A DNA stretch of 64,000 nucleotides from Arthrobacter sp. 260 (GCF_013116745.1 NZ_JABFOE010000001.1:62001-126000), one strand, 5' to 3'. Counted from the stretch's first letter, positions 1 through 11,153 are shown. The notes: generated from the letters alone by a model not told the origin. Numbers and translations: made by a program.

Positions 1-1
1 G

Positions 2-2701
2 CCCTTTGGCACACGCGGAACCCACGGAGCAGGGGAATGCTACACGTCGGTGTGCGATGATGCGGCGGCGCACGGGGACGACGCGGCGATGGTGGTCTCC
101 CGTGGTCTGCGCACCGTGCTGGGTGGAGAGGAACAGAACCTGGCTCTTGAGTACTCGACGCGCGGCGGGGAGCGCTGGATTCGGACCCGGATCTGCCGAA
201 GCGACAGCGGGGGTCTGGTGATCACCCACCTCGACATCACACGCCAGATGTTGGGACAGCAGGAAATCCTTTTTCAGGCTTCACTGCTGAACGCCGTCGG
301 CCAGTCTGTGATCGCCATTGACCTTCAGGGCAGGATCACGTACTGGAACGACGCGTCGGTGGGCATGCTGGGCTGGAAAGCAGGCGAAGCCGTGGGCCGT
401 CACTTCGCTGATCTCGCCCTGTTCGAGAATGGCTCAAAGGCGGCGGCAATCATCGCCCAGGTCACTGCTGGGGGTACGTGGGCCGGCGAGCACTGGACGA
501 AGCACCGCAACGGGCGCCGGCTGTCGGTCTACTCAACTGTCACGCCGCTGTACGACGCCGAGGGCAAGGTGACCGCCGTGATCGACGTGTCCACTGACAC
601 CACCGAGTCACAGCAGGCCGAGGCTGAGGTGGGACGTCTCTCCAGCCTTGTTGAGTCGTCGAATGATGCAATCAACGGGGCCACCCTCGACGGGATCATC
701 ACCAGCTGGAACGCCGGGGCCGAGAAGATGTACGGCTACTCGGCCAAGGAAGCGATCGGGAAGAGCGTCGCCATGCTGTCCCCGGTGGAGCGCTCGAGGG
801 CGGACGAGGGGTTACGGGATCGGCTCCGGAGGGGCGAATCGGTGATGGGTGAGTATGTCCTGGGGATGCGCAAGGACGGCACCCTGATGGACATCTCGTT
901 GACGTTGTCACCCATGTATGACGCCTCGGGCCAGCTGATCGGGTCGTCGGCCATCGCACGCGACGTCACCGAACTCAACACGCTACGCGCGGCGTCCGAT
1001 CTGGAACGGGACCGGCTCGCCGCCGCCCAAGAAATGGCACATGTGGGGTCGATTGAATGGGATGCAATTACAGGCCGCGTCTGGTGGTCCGACGAGTACT
1101 GCCGGATCCACGGGATGCCGGTGAGGTCAACGGGCGCGCGGGAGCCTCTGGTGCGCTCCGTCCACCCCGCCGACCGCGGACGGGTCGTCCAGATCTGGGA
1201 TGATCTCATTGCCCGGGGTGGACCGGTCGAGTTCACCTATCGGGTCATGACGCCGGAAGGGGACACCCGGTGGGTGTCCGCCCGGGGCACCCTTGAGAGG
1301 AACAGCGACGGCACACCGGTCAAAATGCTGGGGACCGCTATGGACATCACCGAGCGCAAACTCGGCGAACAGGCGCTTGAACGGTTGGCGTTCCGGGACC
1401 CGCTCACCGGGTTGGCCAACCGGGCGCTGCTCACCGAGAGCATTGAGAGTGCGCTCGCCCACTGTGCCCTGCGGGGAACCCGGGTGGGGTTGCTCTTTCT
1501 CGACGTCGACCGGTTCAAAGTGATCAATGATGGTCTGGGGCATGCGGCTGGGGACAGCCTGCTGGTGCAGCTGGCTGGACGGTTGCAGGACGCGGTGCGC
1601 CCCGAAGACACCCTGGCACGCTTTGCCGGTGACGAATTTGTGATCGTGTGCTTGGATATGACCGAGGAAAATGCGACCCAGTTGGCCCGGCGTATCCGGA
1701 CCGCTGTGCAACGGCCGTTCGAGCTCCTCGAGCGGGAAGTTTTTGTCGACGTCAGCATCGGCATTGCGATCTCTGACGTCGACGACACCCCCGGATCTCT
1801 GCTCCGCAACTCGGACGCCGCGATGTACCGGGCGAAGGGGAGTGGCAGGAAGAAGGCAGTTCTCTTTGACGAGGCGATGCACCGTCGTGCCGAACTGCGC
1901 CTCGCAGTGGAGTCGGAACTGCCTCGCGCTATCGAACGGGATCAACTGAAAATTCACTATCAACCGGTGGTGGATGTTGCCGGAGGTGAACCGATCGGGT
2001 TTGAGGCTCTGCTGCGTTGGCAGCATCCAGAACATGGCCTGATTGGCCCTGACTCGTTCATTCCTGTTGCCGAAGAGACCGGCCAGATAGTGCCGATTGG
2101 TCTGTGGGTGCTGCATCAGACGTTGAAGCAGGCCCAGCTTTGGAAATCAGAGGTGCCCGGCGCCGCGAACTGGCGGATCTCGGTGAACCTGTCCGCTCGG
2201 CAACTCCAGGATCCGGGCCTGCCGGCCGCCGTGGATGAGGCGATCCGGGCAACCGGGATCGACGCGGCCGCCCTGGTACTGGAGATCACCGAGTCGGTGC
2301 TGATGGGCGACGCCGACCAATCGTTGAGGACGCTGACAAAACTGCGGAGCCTCGGCATCGGGATCGCCATCGACGACTTCGGGACTGGGTATTCGTCGCT
2401 GAGCTACCTCCGCCGCTTCCCCGTCACATCATTGAAGATTGACCGCTCCTTCACCGAGGGGCTCGGGGGAAGCGATGCGCATGCTGGACCCATTGTGGAG
2501 GCAATTGCCGCCATGGGGCGTGCGCTCGGCCTACGGGTAGTGGCAGAGGGGGTGGAAACCGTGGAGCAGCTCCGTGAGCTGTCCCGCATGGAAGTCCAGT
2601 TCGCCCAGGGCTACCTATGGTCGCCAGCGATGCCCGCCGACAAGGTACCCGGATGGTTCGCGGCCCACCAGATGGGCGCCGCAGGGCGGTCCTTACCCTA
2701 G
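2..2701 (+). CDS. Multi-PAS GGDEF-EAL c-di-GMP signalling protein (5' end outside window)
   Basis: The frame is open from base 2 with no stop before the GTG at 50, and the residues on both sides of that GTG look like the second half of a PAS domain, so the true start lies outside the window. Counting from the GTG at 50: PAS remnant to about 65, PAS about 75-185, PAS about 197-310, PAS/PAC about 325-440, GGDEF about 450-610, EAL about 625-865. The cyclase motif is AGDEF (526-530), with an RPED product-inhibition site just before it. The EAL part keeps EALLRW (E652), VNLS, EITE, DDFGTG, LKIDRSF, VAEGVE and QGY, so c-di-GMP hydrolysis is expected; cyclase activity is possible because AGDEF variants can be active. 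No membrane segment is visible in the part present. It converges on the tad operon, its stop overlapping that of tadC by 9 bases. Confidence 0.93.
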   Translation, partial: PFGTRGTHGAGECYTSVCDDAAAHGDDAAMVVSRGLRTVLGGEEQNLALEYSTRGGERWIRTRICRSDSGGLVITHLDITRQMLGQQEILFQASLLNAVGQSVIAIDLQGRITYWNDASVGMLGWKAGEAVGRHFADLALFENGSKAAAIIAQVTAGGTWAGEHWTKHRNGRRLSVYSTVTPLYDAEGKVTAVIDVSTDTTESQQAEAEVGRLSSLVESSNDAINGATLDGIITSWNAGAEKMYGYSAKEAIGKSVAMLSPVERSRADEGLRDRLRRGESVMGEYVLGMRKDGTLMDISLTLSPMYDASGQLIGSSAIARDVTELNTLRAASDLERDRLAAAQEMAHVGSIEWDAITGRVWWSDEYCRIHGMPVRSTGAREPLVRSVHPADRGRVVQIWDDLIARGGPVEFTYRVMTPEGDTRWVSARGTLERNSDGTPVKMLGTAMDITERKLGEQALERLAFRDPLTGLANRALLTESIESALAHCALRGTRVGLLFLDVDRFKVINDGLGHAAGDSLLVQLAGRLQDAVRPEDTLARFAGDEFVIVCLDMTEENATQLARRIRTAVQRPFELLEREVFVDVSIGIAISDVDDTPGSLLRNSDAAMYRAKGSGRKKAVLFDEAMHRRAELRLAVESELPRAIERDQLKIHYQPVVDVAGGEPIGFEALLRWQHPEHGLIGPDSFIPVAEETGQIVPIGLWVLHQTLKQAQLWKSEVPGAANWRISVNLSARQLQDPGLPAAVDEAIRATGIDAAALVLEITESVLMGDADQSLRTLTKLRSLGIGIAIDDFGTGYSSLSYLRRFPVTSLKIDRSFTEGLGGSDAHAGPIVEAIAAMGRALGLRVVAEGVETVEQLRELSRMEVQFAQGYLWSPAMPADKVPGWFAAHQMGAAGRSLP

Positions 2702-3571
2702 TGTCTCCATGAGTTTGATTGCCGCTGGCCCCAGGACCACGATGAAGAGCACCGGCAGGATGCAGACCATTAGGGGGAACAGTACCTTTACCGGAATCTG
2801 CATGGCTTTTTCCTCGGCACGCTGGCGTCGCTTCATTCTCATCTCGCTCGCCTGCACCCGAAGCACACTGGAGATCGAGATACCGTATCGGTCCGCCTGG
2901 ACGATTGCGTTGACGAACTTCCGCAGATCTGGCGCATTCGTCCGGGAGAGCAGGGCCGCGTACGCTTCACGGCGTGCCATCCCCAGCTGCATGTCCTGAA
3001 GGGTGCGGACCAGCTCCGCTGAGAGGGGGCCCTTCCCATTCTGTCCGGCACGCGCCATCGCGGAGTCGAAGCCGAGTCCCGCTTCGACAGCGATGGTCAT
3101 CTGGTCGAGGGTGTCGGGCAACTCGAGCGCAATGGCTGCCTGGCGTTCGGTGCCTTTGCTGTAGACGAGAAGGTCAGGGACGAAGTAGGCGATTGCGGTT
3201 AAGGCCACAGCGAGCAGGACACTGCGGGCTCCCGGTGCGCCACTGACATAGAGAATCCCGAGAACTGCCGCAGCCATGGCCAACAGGATCTTTCCGGTGA
3301 CCACTCGCCGCAGCGGCCATCCCGCTGGCCGACCTGCGAGAGCAAGCCGGCGGTCGAGTTTTGCGACCAGGCGGTCCGGGGTGAAGCGACCGGCGATGGT
3401 TTCGAGCCAGGCACCGTTGCGCTGCTTCACCTTGGTCTCATTGGTGAGACCGCGGATCAGATTGTGCTGGATCTGGGTTCGTCCCGGCGCTCGATTCCCG
3501 ACGACCGACCATCCAAGGAGCGGCACCGCAGCCACGATGGCCAGGATGCTAAGTATTACCAGTGGTGGCAT
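2693..3571 (-). CDS. tadC: Tad pilus inner-membrane platform protein TadC (T2SSF family)
   Basis: 292 residues. An N-terminal membrane segment (about 1-22) is followed by a basic cytosolic stretch, hydrophobic segments about 95-135, a type II secretion F domain about 150-275 (EAGLGFDSAMAR region) and a C-terminal membrane segment ending near LMETLG. In Tad systems TadB and TadC form the membrane platform on which the TadA ATPase acts to assemble Flp pili. It is the last gene of the operon, 39 bases after tadB. TadB and TadC are told apart here by order and length only, so the two names could be swapped. Confidence 0.85.
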   Translation of the reverse strand: MPPLVILSILAIVAAVPLLGWSVVGNRAPGRTQIQHNLIRGLTNETKVKQRNGAWLETIAGRFTPDRLVAKLDRRLALAGRPAGWPLRRVVTGKILLAMAAAVLGILYVSGAPGARSVLLAVALTAIAYFVPDLLVYSKGTERQAAIALELPDTLDQMTIAVEAGLGFDSAMARAGQNGKGPLSAELVRTLQDMQLGMARREAYAALLSRTNAPDLRKFVNAIVQADRYGISISSVLRVQASEMRMKRRQRAEEKAMQIPVKVLFPLMVCILPVLFIVVLGPAAIKLMETLG

Positions 3572-3610
3572 TTGATCCTCCTTCCAGGCGCCAGCCCGAG
3601 TGACAGTGCG

Positions 3611-4560
3611 TTAAAACTTGAACGAGACCACCTTCTTCATCCACACTCCACCCACCAGGAGCAGGATTACGGAGACCCCCATGATGACGTAGCCGATGGG
3701 ATGCTGGAACATCGGATCCATGTACCCGGGACTAACGACTATCAGGATTGCACCCATGGCGAACGGCAGCGCCATCAGGATGTAGGCGCTCAACTTGCCC
3801 TCTGCGCTGAGCGTATCCACCTGACGACGAATCTGGTTACGCTCCCGAATGGTCTGACCCACCTGATCGAGGACCGTCGCGAGGTTCCCTCCCACTTCGC
3901 GGTGGATGGCGATAGCCTGTGCCACCCAGGAGAAGTCTTCGGACTGCATCCGGTCTGCAGCGTCATCGAGGGCATCGCCGAGATCTCGTCCGAGTCGGGT
4001 CTCGTTGATGATCCGGGTGAACTCCTCAGTGGTTGGAGCCTCTGAATCGGCGGATACTGCATCAATCGCGCGCAAGAGGCTGTGTCCGGCCCGCAGGCCG
4101 CCTGCCAGTAATTGCAGGGTGTCATCCAGTTGCTCAGCGAACTGCTTCTGACGGCGGGACGTCAGCACCCCAAGGCCAACCTTGACGAGGACGGGTGCAG
4201 CAATAGCAAGGAGGATGGCGAAGAACGGCCCGGCAAGGATCAAACCTACGCAGGCTGCGAGTACCGTGCCGCTGCCGGTCAGCACAACGAAATCTGCTGG
4301 CCGGATCTTTAGTCCTGCTCCCTCGATTTTGGCTGCTATCCCTCCCATCAGGTTGCGCCGCTTGAGCAGACCGTCGACCATGCCGGTGGTCAGGCTCGCC
4401 AATTGGGTCAGCTGGATTGGTGATGACGTGTCAGCCGTTCTGGTGCGGTTTAGCGAGTTGCGTTGAGGACGGGGAATGAGCACGAGGAAGATTGCCGCGC
4501 CCAGGGCTGCGAAACAGGCGACAATTCCCAGTAGGAGCTGCATTCCCGACGGTTCAGGAA

Positions 4561-4564
<4 letters not shown>
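3611..4564 (-). CDS. tadB: Tad pilus inner-membrane platform protein TadB (T2SSF family)
   Basis: 317 residues, with an N-terminal membrane segment (about 5-27), a paired hydrophobic region (about 93-140), a type II secretion F domain (about 155-280, containing LRAGHSLLRAID and the EVGGNLATVLDQVG signature) and two C-terminal membrane segments. Its start overlaps the tadA stop by 4 bases, indicating translational coupling. Together with TadC it should form the platform of the Flp pilus machine in the cytoplasmic membrane. Confidence 0.88.
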
Positions 4565-6035
<1,471 letters not shown>

Positions 6036-6039
<4 letters not shown>

Positions 6040-7247
6040 TTCTTTCCTCCCCGGTGACGTCCGTGCCCCTTGGACTTCGTGACGGCAACCGGTGGTGCGA
6101 AGCGCAGCAACAGCTTCCGTAGGGCCTTGCTCGCCGGATCCCGGCGCTTGTTTTCCAGCAACGGAGCGCCCTGGTTGGTGGAGAGCCGCACGGCCCGCGA
6201 TGAAGGGATCACGATGTCGACCTTCACGTTGAGTGCCTTCTCGACGTCGGCGATCGTCAGCCCGTCCCGCTGATCAGCATTGTTGAGCACTATGTGACGG
6301 GTGATCGGAATGAGCGCCAGTTCCCTGAGCACATCGAGTTCCTTGCGAAGCCCCCTCACGCTGGGGACATCCATACCGCTGACGAAGACGTAGTCGGTTG
6401 CCTTGTCCAGTGCGGCGAGGGTGTGCTCGGACAACCCGGGGGAGGTGTCCACCACCACGTAGCGGTACTGGCTGGCCAGCTGGTCAAGGAGATGTGAAAC
6501 GTCCTCACCGGTGACCTGATCCACAGCATCGGGAAGGTCGGGTGCGCACAGGGCGAAGAGCCCCGTCGGATGGGCGCTGAGGAAGGACTTCAACACCATA
6601 GTGTCGCGGCGGGCTGGACCATGGACCGCATCGGTCACCGAGTGATCCGGTGCAATCGTCAACGCGCTTGCTACGTCCCCGAACTGCAGGTCGAGATCGA
6701 CCAGCACCGTGGCGTGGGGGGCCGCGGCGGCAAGGCCTACGGCCAGGTTGCTCGCCACAGTGGTCTTTCCCGCTCCGCCCTTGGGCGAGACCACGGCGAT
6801 CACCCGGCCGTTGGCGGACCCGGCAGTATCGCCGGAGGACAGGCTGGCCGAGCGCCGGCGGATCGCTGCACTGCGGGTCGCCCGATGCAGGAGCACACTC
6901 AGCCCGGCGACATCGGCGTCCGGCTCAACAACGTCCCGGATCCCGGCGCGCATGGCGCTGAGCACCACGCTGGGGGTGGGGGTAGTGGTGAGGAGGACGC
7001 TGACCTCAGGAAACTGCACCTCAAACTCGTCAGCGAGTTGCAGTGCATCGTCGAGGGGAACCCCTGGACCGAGGATGAGCACGTCAAGAAGGCGCGGATC
7101 CGGAAGCTGGGCAACCAGCTCCTGCGCGCCCGTCGGAAAAGCTGAGCCCAGCCAGGAGTGGATTTCTCCTTCAAGTACCCCGGACGCAGCCTCTGTGAGG
7201 CGCTGAAGAAAGTCAGGGGCTGTGGTGACTATCGCGTAGCGGCTCAT
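6036..7247 (-). CDS. cpaE: CpaE/TadZ-like pilus localisation ATPase
   Basis: 403 residues. The N-terminal about 120 residues form a receiver-like domain (DVLILGPGVPLDDALQLA region) and the C-terminal part is a MinD/ParA-type ATPase with the deviant Walker A SPKGGAGKTTVASN near residue 155 and a DLDLQFGD Walker B-like segment. CpaE/TadZ proteins place the pilus machine in the cell. It overlaps both cpaB (start) and tadA (end) by 4 bases. A basic Gly/His/Lys-rich tail ends the protein. Confidence 0.9.
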
Positions 7248-7984
7248 TCGTAGATCTCATCTGCGGTGATCTGCCGCGTGCCGTCTTCGGTTGCTGTGGC
7301 TGGTTCTTTCGAAAGCCAGATTGTCCCGAATTCTTGAGCGAAGACGATCTTTTCCGCATCCGGAGCCGGGCGTGCGACTGTCACCAGAACGCTACCCGCC
7401 GGAATGGGAGTCGAGGATGGCGAATTTGACCCTTCTTCCGCAGTAATCGCTAAGCCTTGGACACTCGTGACGAGAACTTTATGCATGGTGAGATGTGTCG
7501 TTGCTTCTAGAACATCTTCCCCAACAGCTAGGGAGATAAACACACCAACAGTGTCACCCGGCAGTATTTGGCCGCCAACGGCCCGTTGCGGTTCAAGGAG
7601 GATCGTGACTTCCTGCATCCCCTCGGGCACCTCGACCACTGAGTCCTCAATGAGCTCTACCGGATCGACGAACCGGGAGCTCAGCACCTGTTCGCCGGAC
7701 ACCAGCTCCACACTGGTAACCAGGCCAGCAACCTGGTCAAGGCTCGCGATGGCGTCGGCCGGCACTACCTTGGCGGGCACTGCCTCCTCGCTCACCAGAT
7801 CGGTGAGTCCCTCAGCAGCGGTCCCCTCGGGAATTGAGACTCCGTTCCGGACTACCAGAACAGTGCGGGTTTCGGTGCCGGCAAGAGCCCGCTGCTCGGA
7901 GGCGCTGACGTACTGGACCAGGAGCACGGTGCCGAGGACTGCCAGGAGGACGGCGGCAATCGCACCGATGATTCGGCTTTTCAC
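7244..7984 (-). CDS. cpaB: Flp pilus assembly protein CpaB/RcpC (SAF domain)
   Basis: 246 residues. One N-terminal membrane segment (about 4-26) is followed by an extracytoplasmic part with an SAF domain (about 40-105, VVRNGVSIPEGT onwards) and an RcpC-type beta-rich domain (about 115-220, TILLEPQRAVGGQILPGDTVGVF). In monoderm bacteria its exact job is unclear; in diderms it supports the secretin. It sits between the tadG-like gene (11-base gap) and cpaE (4-base overlap). Confidence 0.85.
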   Translation of the reverse strand: MKSRIIGAIAAVLLAVLGTVLLVQYVSASEQRALAGTETRTVLVVRNGVSIPEGTAAEGLTDLVSEEAVPAKVVPADAIASLDQVAGLVTSVELVSGEQVLSSRFVDPVELIEDSVVEVPEGMQEVTILLEPQRAVGGQILPGDTVGVFISLAVGEDVLEATTHLTMHKVLVTSVQGLAITAEEGSNSPSSTPIPAGSVLVTVARPAPDAEKIVFAQEFGTIWLSKEPATATEDGTRQITADEIYE

Positions 7985-7995
7985 TGGGATATCCC

Positions 7996-8916
7996 TTACT
8001 GACTCAGCGTGACAAAGAAGGCGTTTAGCTCGTCGCCGCCGAGCTCTTCCACACCGAAGGACTCAAGGTCTTCGAGAGAGACCAGGGTGATGAACTTTCC
8101 CTTGATTCCTGCACAGTTGTTGCAGCCGGCTTCCTTGATGGATTCGCCGGGCCAGCTGTGCTTGGTGGTGTAGAAGGCAGCGAAGCCATCAATAACGTAG
8201 TTGACGTTGTTACCGTTGCCTGACTTGGCGACGTAGACAGGCAACATGATTGTTTTCCCATCGATGTCGCAGTTCTGGGGTCCGCTCTTGCCCGGGTCCC
8301 CGGCAATGATCTCGTCCACGTCGACGGTGGCGGTGCAGCTTTTCTTGTCGAGCGTATCGAGCCAGCCGAAAGCGCCGGGAAGGGATTTTCCGTCGGTACC
8401 TGTGCAGTTGGAGGTCACGGTGATCCAGATCTCCTCGTCTGTCGGAGTCTGGTCGAAGAGACACTTCGGCGCGGTGAAAGGGAACACTGTCGCTTTGGAG
8501 GGACTACCCCAGGACGCTCGAGCTCGGGCCTGCACCGCCGACGACTCGATGCCCAGCACCGGTGCAAACCAAAACTGGACGGCTGAATCACCATCCGTAG
8601 TAAGGGTGTTGGTGGTGACGGTGACCGTGTTGCTGACAGACAAGTCGACGACTGCACTCGCTCGACCGTCGTTGGCGTTGGCGCTGGCAAGATCCGCCGC
8701 GGCCAAGGATGCCGCCCCCGGGTCGCACGAATCCTGATAGGCGCACTCCTGGGCAATCGCCAGGGCAGCAGCGTCGGCTCCGTTCTGCAGTTGGGCACGT
8801 TCGGCGAAAACTATTCCAACATCGATCACCAGGGCGGTCATCCCCAGCACCAGCACCATCAGCAATGACGCCATCACAGCCACGGCGCCGTCCTCGTTCT
8901 TCATCAGCCGCCGCAT
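7996..8916 (-). CDS. TadG-like pilus-locus protein
   Basis: 306 residues. The N-terminus has the TadG/TadE-type signature: a short basic leader, then the ED-GAVAVMASLLMVLVLGMTALVIDVG membrane helix and a RAQLQNGADAAALAIAQECA segment typical of putative Flp pilus-assembly TadG-like proteins. The rest (about 70-306) is predicted exported and has several Cys residues. The start overlaps the tadE end by 13 bases. Members are thought to act as minor pseudopilins or pilus-associated surface proteins; adhesion is only an inference. Confidence 0.82.
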   Translation of the reverse strand: MRRLMKNEDGAVAVMASLLMVLVLGMTALVIDVGIVFAERAQLQNGADAAALAIAQECAYQDSCDPGAASLAAADLASANANDGRASAVVDLSVSNTVTVTTNTLTTDGDSAVQFWFAPVLGIESSAVQARARASWGSPSKATVFPFTAPKCLFDQTPTDEEIWITVTSNCTGTDGKSLPGAFGWLDTLDKKSCTATVDVDEIIAGDPGKSGPQNCDIDGKTIMLPVYVAKSGNGNNVNYVIDGFAAFYTTKHSWPGESIKEAGCNNCAGIKGKFITLVSLEDLESFGVEELGGDELNAFFVTLSQ

Positions 8917-9278
8917 CTCATCACGCCTTTTCCGGTAACGGTTACGGCATCGGCAAACAATCCTGATAGTAGATCGACCGAATAGGTCACCGTGACTGTG
9001 GTTTCGGTAGCACTTACACAGGGTGTGACAGTGACCTGGGTTGATGACAAAGCGGGCTGGAGGCCAGGTGCGGAGAGAACAGCCGCTGCCTTTGCCACAC
9101 CGACGTCTTTCTGGATGGCCATCACCCGTACCGCTTCGCGGGCAGCGGACGTGACCTGAAGCTGTGCATTATAGATACGACCGAATTCGACAATTCCAAA
9201 CAGGACGAGGAGCAGAATTGGCACTACAAGAGCGAATTCGACCGCGGCGGCTCCAGATTCCGATCGAAATCGTCTCAT
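8904..9278 (-). CDS. tadE: TadE-family pseudopilin
   Basis: 124 residues. It begins with a short basic leader, then SGAAAVEFALVVPILLLVLF, the TadE motif with the conserved G-AAVEFA site cut by the prepilin peptidase, followed by an amphipathic IVEFGRIYNAQLQVTSAAREAVR helix. It is a minor pseudopilin of the Tad system. It lies 129 bases downstream of flp, with a strong hairpin between them. Confidence 0.88.
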   Translation of the reverse strand: MRRFRSESGAAAVEFALVVPILLLVLFGIVEFGRIYNAQLQVTSAAREAVRVMAIQKDVGVAKAAAVLSAPGLQPALSSTQVTVTPCVSATETTVTVTYSVDLLSGLFADAVTVTGKGVMRCGG

Positions 9279-9316
9279 GGGGAGTTCTTTCCTTGAACAT
9301 AGTTTTGTCGTTAATC

Positions 9317-9355
9317 AGATCGAAGCAGCGGTGCCGTGCGCCGCTGCTTCGATCT
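9317..9355 (-). terminator. Hairpin between flp and tadE (attenuator-like)
   Basis: A perfect 15-base inverted repeat (arms 9317-9331 and 9341-9355) with a 9-base loop lies just after the flp stop in the direction of transcription. There is no clean T-run after it. It could partly stop transcription or protect the flp 3' end, so that pilin is made in excess over the downstream assembly proteins. Confidence 0.6.
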
Positions 9356-9407
9356 ATCCGCGGCCTCCCCGGCGGGCCGGGAGAACCAATTGTCTTCCGA
9401 CAGGTAT

Positions 9408-9620
9408 TTAGCTAGCGGGTGCAGCTGGTACAGCGGGAAGGATGTTGGTGAAGACGGCCTGGAGCTGGGGTCCGAAGACCAGCATCAGACCGGTGATGAC
9501 AACTGCCAGCAGTCCGACGAGTAGGCCGTACTCAACGGCGGTCGCGCCGCTTTCTTCACGACGAAGTCGCTCGGTGGCTTTGATGCCGAGGACGTGGAGG
9601 GTGGCAAAAAGAGAAACCAT
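9408..9620 (-). CDS. flp: Flp-type pilin subunit
   Basis: 70 residues with the class IVb prepilin layout: a charged leader, the cleavage motif SGATAVEYGL (residues about 24-33), then a single hydrophobic helix and a short Ala/Pro-rich tail. After processing the mature pilin would be about 45 residues. The ATG at 9620 is preceded by AGGAG six bases upstream. It is the first gene of the tad operon and would be the major subunit. No prepilin peptidase gene is seen in the window. Confidence 0.92.
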   Translation of the reverse strand: MVSLFATLHVLGIKATERLRREESGATAVEYGLLVGLLAVVITGLMLVFGPQLQAVFTNILPAVPAAPAS

Positions 9621-9852
9621 GGGATGCTCCTGGGGGAATTGACTGAACGGGAGCGACGGATCCGTTCCGCCGCTGAGTAGAAAGTAGCATCAGGAATCCG
9701 GTTAAAACTGGTGTGATTCCTAACCTGACCAAACACTGCGGCTAAGTGCCCAAGGTGCGTTAATCCTTCGGATATCCCGTGCTATTTCAACCCATCCAGG
9801 CGGTCCGGGCGCGGATCGGGCTCAGGGTCCGCGCGTTACCCCTGTCTTCATG

Positions 9853-9879
9853 TGGCATGGCTCCGATGGAGCCATGCCA
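9853..9879. repeat. Perfect 12-base inverted repeat, 3-base loop
   Basis: Arms TGGCATGGCTCC (9853-9864) and its exact reverse complement (9868-9879) flank GAT. It lies about 45 bases upstream of the rplM -35 box and about 230 bases upstream of flp. No T-run follows on either strand, so a terminator is not obvious; a regulatory operator or an RNA hairpin are alternatives. Confidence 0.6.
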
Positions 9880-9922
9880 GTACGTCGGCTGTCCACCGCG
9901 AGCGGTCGTCGCCGCCCGGCTT

Positions 9923-9951
9923 TTGACTGGGGCATAGCTTCGCGCTAATCT
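9923..9951 (+). promoter_or_regulatory. Probable rplM-rpsI promoter
   Basis: TTGACT (9923-9928), a 17-base spacer and TAATCT (9946-9951) fit a housekeeping sigma promoter. It would start transcription near 9958, giving a leader of about 210 bases before the rplM GTG. Confidence 0.6.
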
Positions 9952-10170
9952 TGGTAGTCGTTGTGCGTATCCCTCCTCGATACGTCCATGCCCGCGTGGC
10001 GACTCGGTTGCAGAGTCACCTGGCCTGCGGGGATGGCCGAGATAACCGGGATCACTGGCTTTCAGCCCTCACCTGAAGTTCCGGTAGCGCATGCATAAGC
10101 TGAGCTTTCGCGTGGGAAATAATATTCCCGGCGTGGAGGCGTCACCGAACAAGAAACGAAGGCAAAAACC

Positions 10171-10614
10171 GTGCGTACGTACACCCCGAAGCCAGGCGAC
10201 ATCAACCGCCAGTGGCACGTCATTGACGCCACCGACGTTGTCCTAGGCCGACTTGCCAGCCAGACCGCAACACTGCTGCGCGGAAAGCACAAGCCGACCT
10301 TTGCACCCCATATGGATATGGGCGATTTCGTCATCATCATCAACGCCGAGAAGGTAGCCCTCACCGGCGCCAAGCTCGAGCAGAAGCGTGCATACCGCCA
10401 CTCCGGTTTCCCGGGTGGCCTCTCGTCGGTCAACTACGCAGAGCTGCTGGAACAGAATCCAGTCCGCGCTGTGGAGAAGGCCATCCGAGGCATGCTTCCC
10501 AAGACTTCCCTGGCTGCCCAGCAGATCGGGAAACTGAAGGTCTACCGCGGTGCCGAGCACCCTCACGCTGCCCAGCAGCCTAAGACCTTCGAAATTACCC
10601 AGGTCGCCCAGTAG
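10171..10614 (+). CDS. rplM: 50S ribosomal protein L13
   Basis: 147 residues, the usual size. It shows the L13 features [39 protein letters not shown] and a C-terminal [15 protein letters not shown]. It binds 23S rRNA early in large-subunit assembly. The start is GTG, with GAAGG eight bases before it. rpsI follows after 41 bases, the conserved rplM-rpsI pair. Confidence 0.98.
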   Translation: MRTYTPKPGDINRQWHVIDATDVVLGRLASQTATLLRGKHKPTFAPHMDMGDFVIIINAEKVALTGAKLEQKRAYRHSGFPGGLSSVNYAELLEQNPVRAVEKAIRGMLPKTSLAAQQIGKLKVYRGAEHPHAAQQPKTFEITQVAQ

Positions 10615-10655
10615 TCCTGGCCACCACACACTAAGAAATTAATTCAAGGAGAACC

Positions 10656-11153
10656 GTGGCTCAGAACACTGAAGAGCTGAATGAACCAACTGAGGAGCTC
10701 ACGAGCTACACCTCAGAAACCGGCGAGACCACCGAGGCAACCGCCAAGGAACGTCCCGCCCTGACTGTCGGCGGCGGAGCCGTTGGCCGTCGGAAGGAAG
10801 CAGTTGCACGGGTCCGGCTCGTTCCCGGCACCGGCAAGTGGATCGTGAACGGCCGCGAACTGGCCGATTACTTCCCCAACAAGCTGCACCAGCAGGAAGT
10901 CAACGATCCGTTCAAGATCCTTGAACTCCTCGGCTCCTACGATGTCATCGCCCGCATCCACGGTGGTGGCCCCTCCGGTCAGGCCGGCGCGCTTCGCCTC
11001 GGCGTCGCCCGTGCCCTGAACGAGATCGACCGCGAGAACAACCGCGCCATCCTCAAGAAGGCCGGCTTCCTGACCCGCGACGCACGAGTGATCGAGCGTA
11101 AGAAGGCTGGTCTGAAGAAGGCTCGCAAGGCACCTCAGTACTCCAAGCGCTAG
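10656..11153 (+). CDS. rpsI: 30S ribosomal protein S9
   Basis: 165 residues. An acidic, Thr/Glu-rich N-terminal extension of about 40 residues, common in actinobacteria, precedes the S9 core ([44 protein letters not shown]) and ends in the basic tail APQYSKR that reaches the ribosomal P site. The GTG start has AAGGAG six bases upstream. Co-transcribed with rplM and followed by a strong terminator. Confidence 0.98.
   Translation: MAQNTEELNEPTEELTSYTSETGETTEATAKERPALTVGGGAVGRRKEAVARVRLVPGTGKWIVNGRELADYFPNKLHQQEVNDPFKILELLGSYDVIARIHGGGPSGQAGALRLGVARALNEIDRENNRAILKKAGFLTRDARVIERKKAGLKKARKAPQYSKR

Larger units (their letters stand above)
9621..10170. other. Divergent non-coding region between flp and rplM
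   Basis: About 550 bases without a convincing gene. It holds the flp upstream region (no clear promoter boxes recognised), a perfect 12-base hairpin at 9853-9879, the rplM promoter at 9923-9951 and a leader of about 210 bases. The leader contains two small hairpins, one around 9967-9985 (stem CGTATC/GATACG with a C-rich loop) and one around 10002-10019 (stem GACTC/GAGTC). No tRNA-like fold was recognised. Confidence 0.6.

Noticed and set aside
1127-2116. 329-residue minus-strand frame
   Set aside because: Antisense to the GGDEF-EAL gene, whose motifs are complete.
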